Notes: a model not told the origin generated them from the sequence alone. 8,336 bases of DNA from Candidatus Nomurabacteria bacterium RIFCSPLOWO2_01_FULL_36_10b (GCA_001785725.1 MFUQ01000016.1:17570-25905); one strand, 5' to 3'. Counted from the first letter of the stretch, positions 1 to 7,891 are shown. Translations and numbers: made by a program.

Positions 1-684
1 ATACAAGGATTGCGTGGCTATAATATTACGATTGTTTCTGGATTAGCACTAGGCATTGATGCAATTGCTCATGAAGAAGCACTGAAAAATGGACTCCGCA
101 CAATTGCTGTGCCTGGTTCCGGAATTGATTTTTCAGTTATGCACCCACCAAGCAATCGTAATTTAGCTGAAAGAATAGTTGAAGCTGGTGGGACAATTCT
201 GTCCCCTTTTGATGATACACAACCAGCAATTCACTGGACATTCCCTGTACGAAATCAAATTATGGCAGGACTTGCTGATGCGGTCTTAGTAATTGAGGCG
301 AAGAAAAAATCTGGCACACTTATTACAGCAAAATTTGCTGCCGATTATAGCCGTACTGTTATGGCAGTACCGGGTTCTATAACAAGCCCACATTCTCATG
401 GTACAAATGACTTAATAAGAGACGGCGCTGTCCCTATAACATGCCCGGAAGATATACTTACAGAATTGCAATTTACTTTACTTGATTCTGCATCTTCATC
501 TGATAAATATTATCAATGCTCACCAGAAGAAAGAAAAATACTTGACCTGATAAATCAGCCAATACAAAAAAGCGAATTGATACGCGCAATGCAGATGCTT
601 GCGCCAATAGCTTCGGCTATACTTACTTCTATGGAATTAAAAGGATTAATTATAGAAAAAATTGGATATGTATATAGGAAGTAA
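1..684 (+). CDS. dprA: DNA-processing protein DprA (Smf), 5' end missing
   Basis: DprA binds incoming single-stranded DNA in the cytoplasm and loads RecA during natural transformation. The reading frame is open from base 1, so the gene enters from outside the window and the TTG at base 10 is not its real start; 227 residues are visible against roughly 290-370 in the family. Visible Rossmann-fold motifs, numbered from the first visible residue, are VSGLALGIDAIAH (12-24), VPGSGID (37-43), HPPSNRNLAERI (48-59), FPVRNQIMAGLADAVLVIEA (81-100), SGTLITA (104-110) and VPGSI (123-127). The more N-terminal part of the fold is off the left edge. After a Ser-rich linker (about 163-170), residues 174-227 look like the DprA winged-helix domain, ending in YVYRK. 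The gene is followed by a terminator-like hairpin and then topA; dprA next to topA is a common bacterial arrangement. Family assignment is firm. Confidence 0.95.
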   Translation: MQGLRGYNITIVSGLALGIDAIAHEEALKNGLRTIAVPGSGIDFSVMHPPSNRNLAERIVEAGGTILSPFDDTQPAIHWTFPVRNQIMAGLADAVLVIEAKKKSGTLITAKFAADYSRTVMAVPGSITSPHSHGTNDLIRDGAVPITCPEDILTELQFTLLDSASSSDKYYQCSPEERKILDLINQPIQKSELIRAMQMLAPIASAILTSMELKGLIIEKIGYVYRK

Positions 685-701
685 AAATAATCAACTAAAA
701 A

Positions 702-729
702 AGCGCGCGCTTCGCGCTCTCTTATTTTT
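702..729 (+). terminator. Probable intrinsic terminator after dprA
   Basis: A GC-only core stands out in AT-rich DNA: AGCGCG (702-707) pairs with CGCGCT (713-718) around a 5-base loop. An alternative 5-bp stem with a 3-base loop is also possible. A T-rich run (TCTTATTTTTA, 720-730) follows on the plus strand, 18 bases past the dprA stop. An A-run (697-702) lies on the other side, so the hairpin could also stop minus-strand transcription. It would separate dprA from topA. Folding energy was not computed. Confidence 0.65.
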
Positions 730-765
730 ATTATAAAATCCCCACTTCGCAGAAATAGAGAGTAC

Positions 766-794
766 TTGTAATTATTTAATATTTGTAGTACTAA
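766..794 (+). promoter_or_regulatory. Candidate topA promoter
   Basis: TTGTAA (766-771) and TACTAA (789-794) are separated by 17 bases, matching the sigma-70 consensus at 4 and 3 of 6 positions. The -10 box would end 10 bases before the topA ATG, leaving a leader of only a few bases. The region is AT-rich, so chance matches are easy. The strongest argument is its position after a terminator and before a gene that needs a start signal. Confidence 0.3.
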
Positions 795-804
795 TAATAA
801 CTAT

Positions 805-3225
805 ATGCAATTAGTTATCGTAGAGTCGCCGTCAAAAGCATCTACCATTAGTAAGTATCTTGGCAAAGAATATGTCGTTACATCCAGTATTGGTCATATT
901 CGTGATTTGCCAAAATCAAATAAAAACGCAATTGATATTGATGATGGTTTCATTCCTCATTATCAAGTTATACCCGGTAAAACAAAAGTTATACATGATA
1001 TAGTAAGCAAGGCAAAAAAAGCAGATGTAATAGTGCTTGCAACTGATATGGACCGCGAAGGCGAAGCCATAGCATGGCATATTGCTGAAGTTCTACGAGA
1101 GGAATTAGGAGAAGTAATAATGAAGAAAATTGTACGCGCTACATTCAATTCTATTACTAAAGATGCTGTGACTGAAGCGCTTAAACATCCACGTACTATT
1201 GACCAGGACTTACGACAAGCACAAGAAGCACGTCGTGTTCTTGATAGAATCGTTGGGTACGAGCTATCTGGATTGATATGGAAAAAAGTACGTTATGGAT
1301 TATCAGCAGGACGTGTCCAATCTCCTGCACTTCGTATAATAATGGAGCGCGAGCGTGAAATCCGCGCTTTTTCTTCTGAAGCGTATTACAACATTTGTGG
1401 TATTTTTTCACGTCTGTCTGCCGTAGGCGGACAAGCGAAAGTGAATGAAAGTAAATTCACACTTGTATGTGATGTGGAACCAACTGATAAGAAAGAAGCG
1501 GAGCGTATAGTGAAGTTGGCGAAAGAAGGAACGTGGGGCGTTGTAGGGATTGAAGAGACGCAACAAAAAAGAAATCCGAAACCTCCATTTATTACTTCTA
1601 CTCTTCAACAAGTTGCTTCAACACGACTTGGATTTTCAGCATCACGCACAATGCGTACTGCGCAAAAATTATACGAAGCTGGACACATAACATATATGCG
1701 CACAGATTCGCCATTACTTGCGTTTGAAGGACAGAAAAAAATTATTGCCCTTGTTAGTAGTATGTTCGGAGTATCATACGTACATCCTGTGCAATACAAA
1801 TCTGGTAGTAAAAATGCACAAGAGGCGCATGAAGCAATTAGACCAACTGTTATTGATGCAAACACACATCGTGGAAATACAAATGATGAGAAACGACTTT
1901 ATGATCTAATATGGCGTCGTACAATTGCATCACAAATGGCGCCAGCTGATGTTATCCGAACAAAAGTATCAGCAAATATCACATCATCACAGACATCTTC
2001 TACATCATCAATTCCTAACTTTAGCACTAATGGCTCACGAGTAATATTTGATGGATGGTTAAAAGCTGACCCGATATCACGTGGAGAAGATATTGAGGTG
2101 CCACATTTAAAAGAAAAAGAATCGTTAAAACTTCATAATTTAGAGTTGGAAGAAAAATTTACAACACCACCAAATCGATATAGTGAAGCTGGACTTATTA
2201 AAGAATTGGAGAAAAGAGGAATTGGGCGTCCTTCAACATACGCATCTATTATACAAACACTTGTTGAACGAAAATATGTTGCTCAAGATGGACGCACTCT
2301 TATACCAACTGACACTGGCGATGTTGTTAGTTCTTTCATAGAATCAAACTTCCCTGTATATATAAGTGACACATTTACAGCAGAAATGGAAAATCACTTG
2401 GATGAGATAGCTGATGGAAAAGCAAAATATTTATCTATTCTTAAAAATTTCTATTCTCCATTTCATAAAGAAATTGAAATGAAAGAAGGGATTGAAAAAA
2501 TTACTAATTTAGGCCCCGCTGATTCTAATTTACTATGCCCTATTTGCGGGAAAGATATGGTTATAAAATTGGGAAAGAATGGGAAATTTATATCTTGCAG
2601 TAATTATCCAGATTGTAGTGGCGCTTTAACAGTTGATGGGAAAGAACTTGGTAAAAATAACGGCATTGTTATTGGTAATGATCCAGACACCAATCTGCCC
2701 ATATATGCAATAGAAGGTAAATTTGGGGCATATGTACAATTGGGGGATAATCCTGATAAGAATGATAAAGAAGCACCGAAGCCACGTCGCGCTAGCTTAG
2801 CACGTGGAATGAAACCAGAAACGCTGACTCTTGAGCAAGCGACCAAGCTTCTTTCTCTTCCACGTGAGTTAGGAACACACCCTACTCTTAATGAACCAAT
2901 AATAGCGAATATAGGACGCTTTGGACCATATGTTGGTGTTAATCGTGAGTTTAGATCATTGAAGAAAAATGATGACCCATATACAATTACATTTGAACGC
3001 GCATTAGAGCTTCTATCAAAACCAAAAGCATTACCAAAAGGAACTGAGTTAATTCGTTCATTAGGTAAACACCCAAAGACAGGAAAAGAAATACAACTTT
3101 TGAAAAGTAAATCTGGCACTTTCTTACGAAAAGGTCTTAGACGAATATACATTCCCGACAATATGAATGTTGGAACAATGACAATTGATGATGCTTTGAT
3201 GCTGATGCAATCTGAATCAAAGTAG
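805..3225 (+). CDS. topA: DNA topoisomerase I (type IA)
   Basis: This enzyme relaxes negative supercoils by cutting one DNA strand through a 5'-phosphotyrosine intermediate. The 806-residue protein is complete. The N-terminal Toprim domain shows IVESPSKA (residues 5-12, with Glu7) and the metal-binding DMDREGE (81-87). SAGRVQSPALR (167-177) and the active-site GHITYMRTDS (293-302, predicted catalytic Tyr297) follow, then RGIGRPSTYA (471-480). A C4 zinc ribbon uses Cys578, Cys581, Cys598 and Cys604. Beyond it lie about three topoisomerase C-terminal repeats, recognised by GKFGAYVQLG (638-647), GRFGPYVGV (704-712) and a more degenerate copy around 755-782. So there is one zinc ribbon where E. 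coli has several. A Ser/Thr-rich stretch (residues 392-411) sits in the gate region. The ATG places the Toprim motif at the usual distance from the N-terminus. No Shine-Dalgarno sequence precedes it. Confidence 0.97.
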   Translation: MQLVIVESPSKASTISKYLGKEYVVTSSIGHIRDLPKSNKNAIDIDDGFIPHYQVIPGKTKVIHDIVSKAKKADVIVLATDMDREGEAIAWHIAEVLREELGEVIMKKIVRATFNSITKDAVTEALKHPRTIDQDLRQAQEARRVLDRIVGYELSGLIWKKVRYGLSAGRVQSPALRIIMEREREIRAFSSEAYYNICGIFSRLSAVGGQAKVNESKFTLVCDVEPTDKKEAERIVKLAKEGTWGVVGIEETQQKRNPKPPFITSTLQQVASTRLGFSASRTMRTAQKLYEAGHITYMRTDSPLLAFEGQKKIIALVSSMFGVSYVHPVQYKSGSKNAQEAHEAIRPTVIDANTHRGNTNDEKRLYDLIWRRTIASQMAPADVIRTKVSANITSSQTSSTSSIPNFSTNGSRVIFDGWLKADPISRGEDIEVPHLKEKESLKLHNLELEEKFTTPPNRYSEAGLIKELEKRGIGRPSTYASIIQTLVERKYVAQDGRTLIPTDTGDVVSSFIESNFPVYISDTFTAEMENHLDEIADGKAKYLSILKNFYSPFHKEIEMKEGIEKITNLGPADSNLLCPICGKDMVIKLGKNGKFISCSNYPDCSGALTVDGKELGKNNGIVIGNDPDTNLPIYAIEGKFGAYVQLGDNPDKNDKEAPKPRRASLARGMKPETLTLEQATKLLSLPRELGTHPTLNEPIIANIGRFGPYVGVNREFRSLKKNDDPYTITFERALELLSKPKALPKGTELIRSLGKHPKTGKEIQLLKSKSGTFLRKGLRRIYIPDNMNVGTMTIDDALMLMQSESK

Positions 3226-3246
3226 AAAATAGTATGATTGATATTT

Positions 3247-4392
3247 TTATTCTTGAGATTGATTTAACACACTAACACGTTGCATGTATTGAGAAATATG
3301 TAATATAAGCGCCACAATAACGATAGAAAATAGAAGAGATGTACCGCCATGACTTACAAATATAAGAGGCAAACCAGAAAATGGAAATACACCAACTATT
3401 GCGGCAATATTTAAAAATGATTGAACTATTACTAAAGACACTAAACCAACAACAATAAGACGAGTAAACATCGTAGGACTACGACGAGCTATATAAAAAC
3501 CACGGAATGCAAATGCAAGATAAAGAACTATTAAGAATACTGACCCTATAAATCCAGTTTCTTCACCAACAACAGCAAATATTGAGTCATTTGTCGCTTC
3601 AGGTAAGTATTTAAATTTTTGAATGCTATGACCATATCCACGGCCATACAATCTCCCGGAGCCAATAGCAATGAATCCCTGCGTTAATTGCCATGATGTA
3701 TCAAGCATGTCCGAAGACGGATTAAGAAAGGTCTTCATACGCTCTTGCAAATATGTCTGTGTAGATAAAAGTGCGGTAGATCCTATTATTGCTATAACTA
3801 GCAAAATCAATATATCACGAGCACGCATTCCTGAAACAAAATATATAATTGTCCCAGCGCAAACAATAACAATCAAAGTGTCTGTATCTGGCTGTGGGAG
3901 AAGCAACATGCCAGCTATAGCGCAAATTATACCTAAAGGAATAATACCGAGTTTCTTCAAATTAATTTTTGTGCTTGCCCAACTATACCACGCGGCAATA
4001 TATAAAATAGAAGTTAGCTTTAATAATTCTGATGGTTGAAATGAAAACGGGCCAATATTTAGCCAACGTATTGCACCTCCGTGTTTTTGCGCAAGACCGG
4101 GAACAAAAACAAGAGCGGTTATAAGTAAGGAACCAATAAAAAAATGTAGAGCGTATTTCTGCCAGAATGTGTACGGCACGCGAAACAAAAAAAACCCAAC
4201 GACAATACCTCCGCACAAACCAAGTACGAGTTGGCTTATAAGCATACGATAAAATTGCGCTGGATTAGAACTCAAAACAGATAGAGCTGCTGAAAAAAAT
4301 ATGAAAAGTCCAATAATAATGATTGCTACGCTAATCCAAAAAAATGGTTTGTCAAATTTTGTTTTGTGCCATGTTGAGCGTAGTGTTGACAT
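3247..4392 (-). CDS. ftsW: SEDS peptidoglycan polymerase FtsW
   Basis: FtsW polymerises lipid II into glycan strands at the division septum, in the membrane, together with a class B penicillin-binding protein. The 381-residue protein is highly hydrophobic, with about ten membrane segments. SEDS landmarks are GAIRWLNIGPFSFQPSELLK (106-125), AIGSGRLYGRGYGHSIQKF (242-260), LPEATNDSIFAVVGEE (263-278) and SGLPLIFVSHGGTSLL (339-354). Asp269 in ATNDSIF aligns with the Asp essential for glycosyltransfer in RodA and FtsW. The PEA..D..FAV.GEE form and the wall-gene neighbours favour FtsW over RodA. The usual PDxGT motif reads PDTDT (168-172). It starts 49 bases after mraY and is probably the last gene of the minus-strand operon. 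Its 3' end converges on topA across 21 bases (3226-3246) with no clear terminator. No Shine-Dalgarno is seen upstream. Confidence 0.93.
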   Translation of the reverse strand: MSTLRSTWHKTKFDKPFFWISVAIIIIGLFIFFSAALSVLSSNPAQFYRMLISQLVLGLCGGIVVGFFLFRVPYTFWQKYALHFFIGSLLITALVFVPGLAQKHGGAIRWLNIGPFSFQPSELLKLTSILYIAAWYSWASTKINLKKLGIIPLGIICAIAGMLLLPQPDTDTLIVIVCAGTIIYFVSGMRARDILILLVIAIIGSTALLSTQTYLQERMKTFLNPSSDMLDTSWQLTQGFIAIGSGRLYGRGYGHSIQKFKYLPEATNDSIFAVVGEETGFIGSVFLIVLYLAFAFRGFYIARRSPTMFTRLIVVGLVSLVIVQSFLNIAAIVGVFPFSGLPLIFVSHGGTSLLFSIVIVALILHISQYMQRVSVLNQSQE

Positions 4393-4420
4393 ATAATCTT
4401 TTCACATATAAATACATGCC

Positions 4421-4449
4421 ATTATACATTTGAATTTGTTTTTATCCAA
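4421..4449 (-). promoter_or_regulatory. Candidate internal promoter before ftsW
   Basis: On the minus strand a perfect TATAAT lies at 4426-4421, 28 bases before the ftsW ATG. A weak -35-like TTGGAT (4449-4444, 3 of 6) sits 17 bases upstream, overlapping the mraY stop. It might give ftsW extra transcription independent of the operon. In DNA this AT-rich a lone TATAAT can occur by chance. Confidence 0.3.
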
Positions 4450-5518
4450 CAAGAACTAACAATACACCTGTTATGGCCGCTATTAAACTGAATATCCAAT
4501 ATCTCATAACAACTTTTGGAGATGACCAACCAATTGCTTGAAAATGATGATGCAATGGAGCGATTCGGAAAATTTTCTTACCAAAATACTTTTTTGATAT
4601 TATTTGAATAAATGAAGAAAATGCAGTAGCAACTAAAGGAAATCCAATAATTATTATCCAAAGCGATTTATCTAATAAAAACGCTATGATTGGTAATGTA
4701 AGAACAAGAGCCATCATACCGGTCTCTCCCATATAAAAACGCGCAGGAGGCACATTGAACCATAAAAATACTAGAAGGGCTCCGGCAATAACAAAACATA
4801 ACGCGGCAATATCATATTGGTGTTGTATTAACCCAATAATTCCAAATGCTCCATAAATAATAGACATAACGCCACCAGCTAAACCATCAATGCCATCAAT
4901 AACGCGACTTGAAAAAACTCCAAGCATCATAATAATAAAATATGGTATAAACCACCAACCAATATTCCATACGCCCAAGATAGGAATAAAAATACTATGA
5001 TAATCTAATTTACTATAAAACCAGAAACCAAATACACCAGCGACTATAAGTACCATAGAAATGAGGTACTTGCTATTGATAGTATGATGTGGGTCAAGCC
5101 CTGTACGAAAACGTGACAACCAATCTGGATTAATCTCCAAAAAATCTTCAAACAATCCAAAAATACCACCAAATAAAAGTGTTATCATTGGCAAAAGTGT
5201 TTGATTAAAACTTAAGTAATCAAGCTCAATTGAAAAATCAGCTGGAATAATCGTCGCGATTCCATACAAAATTATAGTTGTTAAAACAACACTTACCCAT
5301 ATAATAACTCCACCTACACGTGGAGTTCTAACTTCTTGCTCAACATTATGAACAGACGCATAAGCTACGGAAATTTCATCTGGATTATTATCTTCACGCG
5401 CAAGTTTTTTCCATAGACGTTGTTTATACATCCATGTTGTAAGATATGGCGTTAAAAAAACTCCAATTAAGAAAGTAAGAAGCGATGGTAAAAAAACTTT
5501 TAGTATTGGTGAAATCAT
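4442..5518 (-). CDS. mraY: Phospho-N-acetylmuramoyl-pentapeptide transferase (divergent MraY)
   Basis: MraY moves phospho-MurNAc-pentapeptide from UDP to undecaprenyl phosphate, making lipid I at the inner face of the membrane. The 358-residue length is typical and about ten membrane segments are visible. Motifs in order are TPRVGG (65-70), GLFEDFLEI (121-129), SSRVIDGIDGLAGG (203-216), FNVPPARFYMGETG (254-267) and APLHHHF (320-326, the MraY His triad). Compared with E. coli MraY, the DD pair (D115/D116) is Glu124-Asp125 and the catalytic Asp of MGD (D267) is Glu265; the usual NLTDGLDG reads RVIDGIDG. The His triad and wall-gene context favour MraY over other GlcNAc/MurNAc-phosphotransferases such as WecA or TagO. 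The start codon overlaps the dacA stop by four bases, which supports this ATG and suggests translational coupling. Confidence 0.9.
   Translation of the reverse strand: MISPILKVFLPSLLTFLIGVFLTPYLTTWMYKQRLWKKLAREDNNPDEISVAYASVHNVEQEVRTPRVGGVIIWVSVVLTTIILYGIATIIPADFSIELDYLSFNQTLLPMITLLFGGIFGLFEDFLEINPDWLSRFRTGLDPHHTINSKYLISMVLIVAGVFGFWFYSKLDYHSIFIPILGVWNIGWWFIPYFIIMMLGVFSSRVIDGIDGLAGGVMSIIYGAFGIIGLIQHQYDIAALCFVIAGALLVFLWFNVPPARFYMGETGMMALVLTLPIIAFLLDKSLWIIIIGFPLVATAFSSFIQIISKKYFGKKIFRIAPLHHHFQAIGWSSPKVVMRYWIFSLIAAITGVLLVLVG
5515..5518 (-). promoter_or_regulatory. ATGA stop/start overlap between dacA and mraY
   Basis: On the minus strand ATGA holds both the mraY start (ATG, 5518-5516) and the dacA stop (TGA, 5517-5515). 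With no Shine-Dalgarno nearby, mraY translation probably depends on ribosomes finishing dacA. Confidence 0.75.
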
Positions 5519-6501
5519 AAATCGTATGAGGCAAAAAGTTCCGTGTATTTAATAATAATATCGTTTATACGCGCGACATCATCAAATCTCCCACTAAATG
5601 TTGACTGTAAGATAATAACAATGAAAGTATACCCAGAAATGGGTCTCGTGACAAATGCCATAGCTCCACCGGCTTTTTGAGTATATCCTGTCTTTGACAA
5701 TAAAACACGATGCAATTTTGATAGACCTTCATGAGTATGGTTTGCTACAAATGGTTTAGAATCATTAAAGCGAGAAAAAGTAACGACAGAAGAACCCGCA
5801 TAACCATTAAAAGGCACGCCATCATTACTATGATTTATAATATCACGGACAAGCAACATCATGTCATATGCTGTACCTTTTGAGCTTAATCCTCCATTTA
5901 TATCAAGCCCTGTTGAATTATTAAATATTGTGTCATTCATGCCTAAAGATTTTGCATATTTATTCATATGTTCAAGAAACGTGCCGTCATATCTCTCAAA
6001 CATTGCGGAAACTTCATTTGAAGATGTTACAAGCATAATTGGCAACCAATATTTTATAGGCCATGTATCCCCCACTTGTAATCCTTTTGTGTTTCCAGTT
6101 TCCATATCATTATCATTAATTGTGAATACTGCTTCAGGAGAAAAAAGTTCGCCAGCAATACGAGCTGTCATAAGTTTCGTTAAAGAAGCCAACCCACGCA
6201 CTTTTTTCGCTTCTTTCTCATATACTATATTTTCATTTTCTAAATCATATATAAGTATAGATTCTGCAAATAAATTTGGCGCGGCTTCTTCAATCTTGGC
6301 TTTTATAACTGAGTCAAGAATCTCTCGTCTATACATGGACTCGTCATTTCGTATCCTATCTATTTTGGATTGTGTTTGTTGCGATGCAAATAAAAATACT
6401 CCGAGTATACAAGTCATTACACCAATAATAACGAGATAATATGTATGCTCATTATCTAATGGTTTTTGTAATTTTTTTATAATTCCTATTATAGATTTCA
6501 T
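5515..6501 (-). CDS. D-alanyl-D-alanine carboxypeptidase, S11 family (PBP5-like, membrane-anchored)
   Basis: This penicillin-binding enzyme likely removes the terminal D-Ala from peptidoglycan stem peptides outside the cytoplasmic membrane, limiting cross-linking. All three active-site motifs of the serine DD-peptidases are present: SLTK (106-109, nucleophile Ser106), SSN (160-162) and KTG (270-272). Family context around them also fits: GLASLTKLMTA, VTSSNEVSAMF and STGLD (196-200). Residues 21-39 form one membrane segment after a short basic N-terminus and no cleavage site is evident, so it is probably an N-terminally anchored type II protein. At 328 residues it ends soon after the catalytic domain and lacks the C-terminal beta domain and amphipathic anchor of E. 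coli PBP5. It overlaps scpB upstream and mraY downstream by four bases each. A DD-endopeptidase role cannot be excluded. Confidence 0.92.
   Translation of the reverse strand: MKSIIGIIKKLQKPLDNEHTYYLVIIGVMTCILGVFLFASQQTQSKIDRIRNDESMYRREILDSVIKAKIEEAAPNLFAESILIYDLENENIVYEKEAKKVRGLASLTKLMTARIAGELFSPEAVFTINDNDMETGNTKGLQVGDTWPIKYWLPIMLVTSSNEVSAMFERYDGTFLEHMNKYAKSLGMNDTIFNNSTGLDINGGLSSKGTAYDMMLLVRDIINHSNDGVPFNGYAGSSVVTFSRFNDSKPFVANHTHEGLSKLHRVLLSKTGYTQKAGGAMAFVTRPISGYTFIVIILQSTFSGRFDDVARINDIIIKYTELFASYDL
6498..6501 (-). promoter_or_regulatory. ATGA stop/start overlap between scpB and dacA
   Basis: The ATG of the carboxypeptidase gene (6501-6499) shares bases with the TGA of scpB (6500-6498). This is the same ATGA arrangement as at the next junction and points to coupled translation of a segregation gene and a cell-wall gene. 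Confidence 0.75.
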
Positions 6502-7088
6502 AATGATACATTATCAGAATTATCAATATCATTGGATGAATCATCAGAGGACTTTTCACGATTCTGAAGAATACCATCAATAGCACGTGTATATTCTTCG
6601 TATTGTGGCAATGCATTTTGTTCCAAGACGCCAATATGCGCTAATGTATCATGTGTTGGAGCATAAAGAACGCGACGTTTATCTTTTGGATGTGTCTCTC
6701 TTGTTATAAGACCTCTTACTAATAAACTACGAAGCATAAATTGAGAATTAACGCCTCTAATATAATCAATCTCTGATTTTGTAACTAATCCTCTATAAAT
6801 AATTATTGCTAGTGTTTCAAGAGCCGCTTTTGATAATTCTCCTTTTGATTCTTTTACATACAGACGTTCTATTATATCTGAAGAATCAGGGTGAGTTGTC
6901 ATTATAACTTCACCTCGTCTTAGTAAAAATACTGTGCCACGATCTTTGCATGTTTCACATAACTCTTTGAGGGCATACTCAATTTTTTCTTCATCACTAT
7001 TTAAAAATTCCGCAAGCCATTTTACTGACACTGGCTCTGTCTTTATAAAAAGAATACTTTCAATCTGTGCGGTAAGTGGTAATAACAT
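6498..7088 (-). CDS. scpB: Segregation and condensation protein B
   Basis: ScpB is a dimeric winged-helix protein that binds the kleisin ScpA in the SMC-ScpAB condensin, which compacts and separates sister chromosomes. The 196-residue length is normal. Residues 6-75 form the first winged-helix domain (IESILFIKTEPVSVKWLAEF at 9-28). The second carries the family signature LSKAALETLAIIIYRG (85-100), then TKSEIDYIRGVNSQFMLRSL (103-122) and RGLITR (125-130). The tail from about 176 is acidic and Ser/Asp/Asn-rich, probably disordered. It begins 23 bases after scpA and overlaps the downstream carboxypeptidase gene. No Shine-Dalgarno is visible; a CATAAT box 24 bases upstream of the start could be a weak internal promoter but is more likely chance. 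Confidence 0.95.
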   Translation of the reverse strand: MLLPLTAQIESILFIKTEPVSVKWLAEFLNSDEEKIEYALKELCETCKDRGTVFLLRRGEVIMTTHPDSSDIIERLYVKESKGELSKAALETLAIIIYRGLVTKSEIDYIRGVNSQFMLRSLLVRGLITRETHPKDKRRVLYAPTHDTLAHIGVLEQNALPQYEEYTRAIDGILQNREKSSDDSSNDIDNSDNVSL

Positions 7089-7111
7089 AATAATGTAAAT
7101 AAAAAATTAAA

Positions 7112-7879
7112 TTATGATTTAGAAGATTTTACTTTCTTTATTAACATATCATTAAAATGACTATCCTGTGTAACAACTATCAACCCATGACGAATAGTTT
7201 CAAGCATAGCAAGAAATCCAACAATAGTATACGCCCTTTTTTCTTCTCGTGATTTTGCAGATGTATTGCTAAATGCTATGAATTCACTAAACGAACATCC
7301 TGTTGCTTCACGAACGCGCTCAATAAGACGGTCAATCATATCTTCCAAACGTAATACTGTCTGCATCCTAGCTATTGGAAGCGGTTTTGGAATATCAGGA
7401 GATTGCAAAATATCTCGCATCTGTTCAGAAATAAAACTAACATTCATACGAAAATCTGGTGAAAAAACTATTTTCATAACAAGTTTAAATGGACGTGTAT
7501 ATAAACGCCTTCCTTTATCTATTCGTGTACGCAAAAGAACCCCGTAATGAACATATACTTGATATAGCGCGAGACGATTTTCAAGATCAGCGATACTATC
7601 TTCTTCTTCTTTTGTTAATTCAAAATTTGTGACTAGAGAACGAGCCTTTACTAAAATAAGTGTTGCGGCTACTGCAATAAAGTGAGTTATGACCCCATGA
7701 GATATCTGTGACATAGACCGTATATGCGTTATATAGTCATCTGTTACTGATGCTAGAGATATATCATTAATTGGCATTTTCCTATCTTCAACTAAACGTA
7801 AAAGAAGCTCAATAGGCCCCTCAAAACCGCTTATATGTACATTATACTTTTGTTGCGGTATTACCATTTGTTCAGACAT
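7112..7879 (-). CDS. scpA: Segregation and condensation protein A (kleisin)
   Basis: ScpA is the kleisin that bridges the SMC head domains and binds an ScpB dimer. From the chosen ATG it is 255 residues. The N-terminal SMC-binding part has GFEGPIELLLRLV (18-30) and VTDDYITHI (45-53), then AATLILVKARSLV (71-83). A charged linker (about 90-100) follows. The C-terminal winged helix includes VGFLAMLETIRHGLIVVTQ (220-238). The frame stays open to an ATG at 7915, but those twelve extra residues (LIWLWYTLIIS-like) are not kleisin-like and their DNA holds an extended -10 box. The ATG at 7879, giving MSEQMVIPQQ, is therefore preferred; 7867 is a further option. It is the first gene of the scpA-scpB-dacA-mraY-ftsW run. 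No smc gene lies in the window. Confidence 0.93.
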   Translation of the reverse strand: MSEQMVIPQQKYNVHISGFEGPIELLLRLVEDRKMPINDISLASVTDDYITHIRSMSQISHGVITHFIAVAATLILVKARSLVTNFELTKEEEDSIADLENRLALYQVYVHYGVLLRTRIDKGRRLYTRPFKLVMKIVFSPDFRMNVSFISEQMRDILQSPDIPKPLPIARMQTVLRLEDMIDRLIERVREATGCSFSEFIAFSNTSAKSREEKRAYTIVGFLAMLETIRHGLIVVTQDSHFNDMLIKKVKSSKS

Positions 7880-7891
7880 AGATATAATTAA

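Noticed and set aside
10..12. TTG as the start of dprA
   Set aside because: The frame is open upstream to the window edge and the protein would lack the N-terminal part of the Rossmann fold, so the gene is cut by the window rather than starting here.
2604..3161. 185-codon minus-strand ORF inside topA
   Set aside because: It lies entirely within the well-conserved topA zinc-ribbon and repeat region, and its translation shows no recognisable domain; it is a shadow frame.
3205..3265. Possible stem between GAATCAA and TTGATT across the topA/ftsW junction
   Set aside because: The arms are only about six A/T-rich pairs separated by roughly 40 bases, without a following T-run, so it is not a credible terminator.
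5861..6439. 192-codon plus-strand ORF opposite the carboxypeptidase gene
   Set aside because: It is antisense to a gene with all three catalytic motifs, shows no recognisable domain, and is best explained as a shadow of the real frame.
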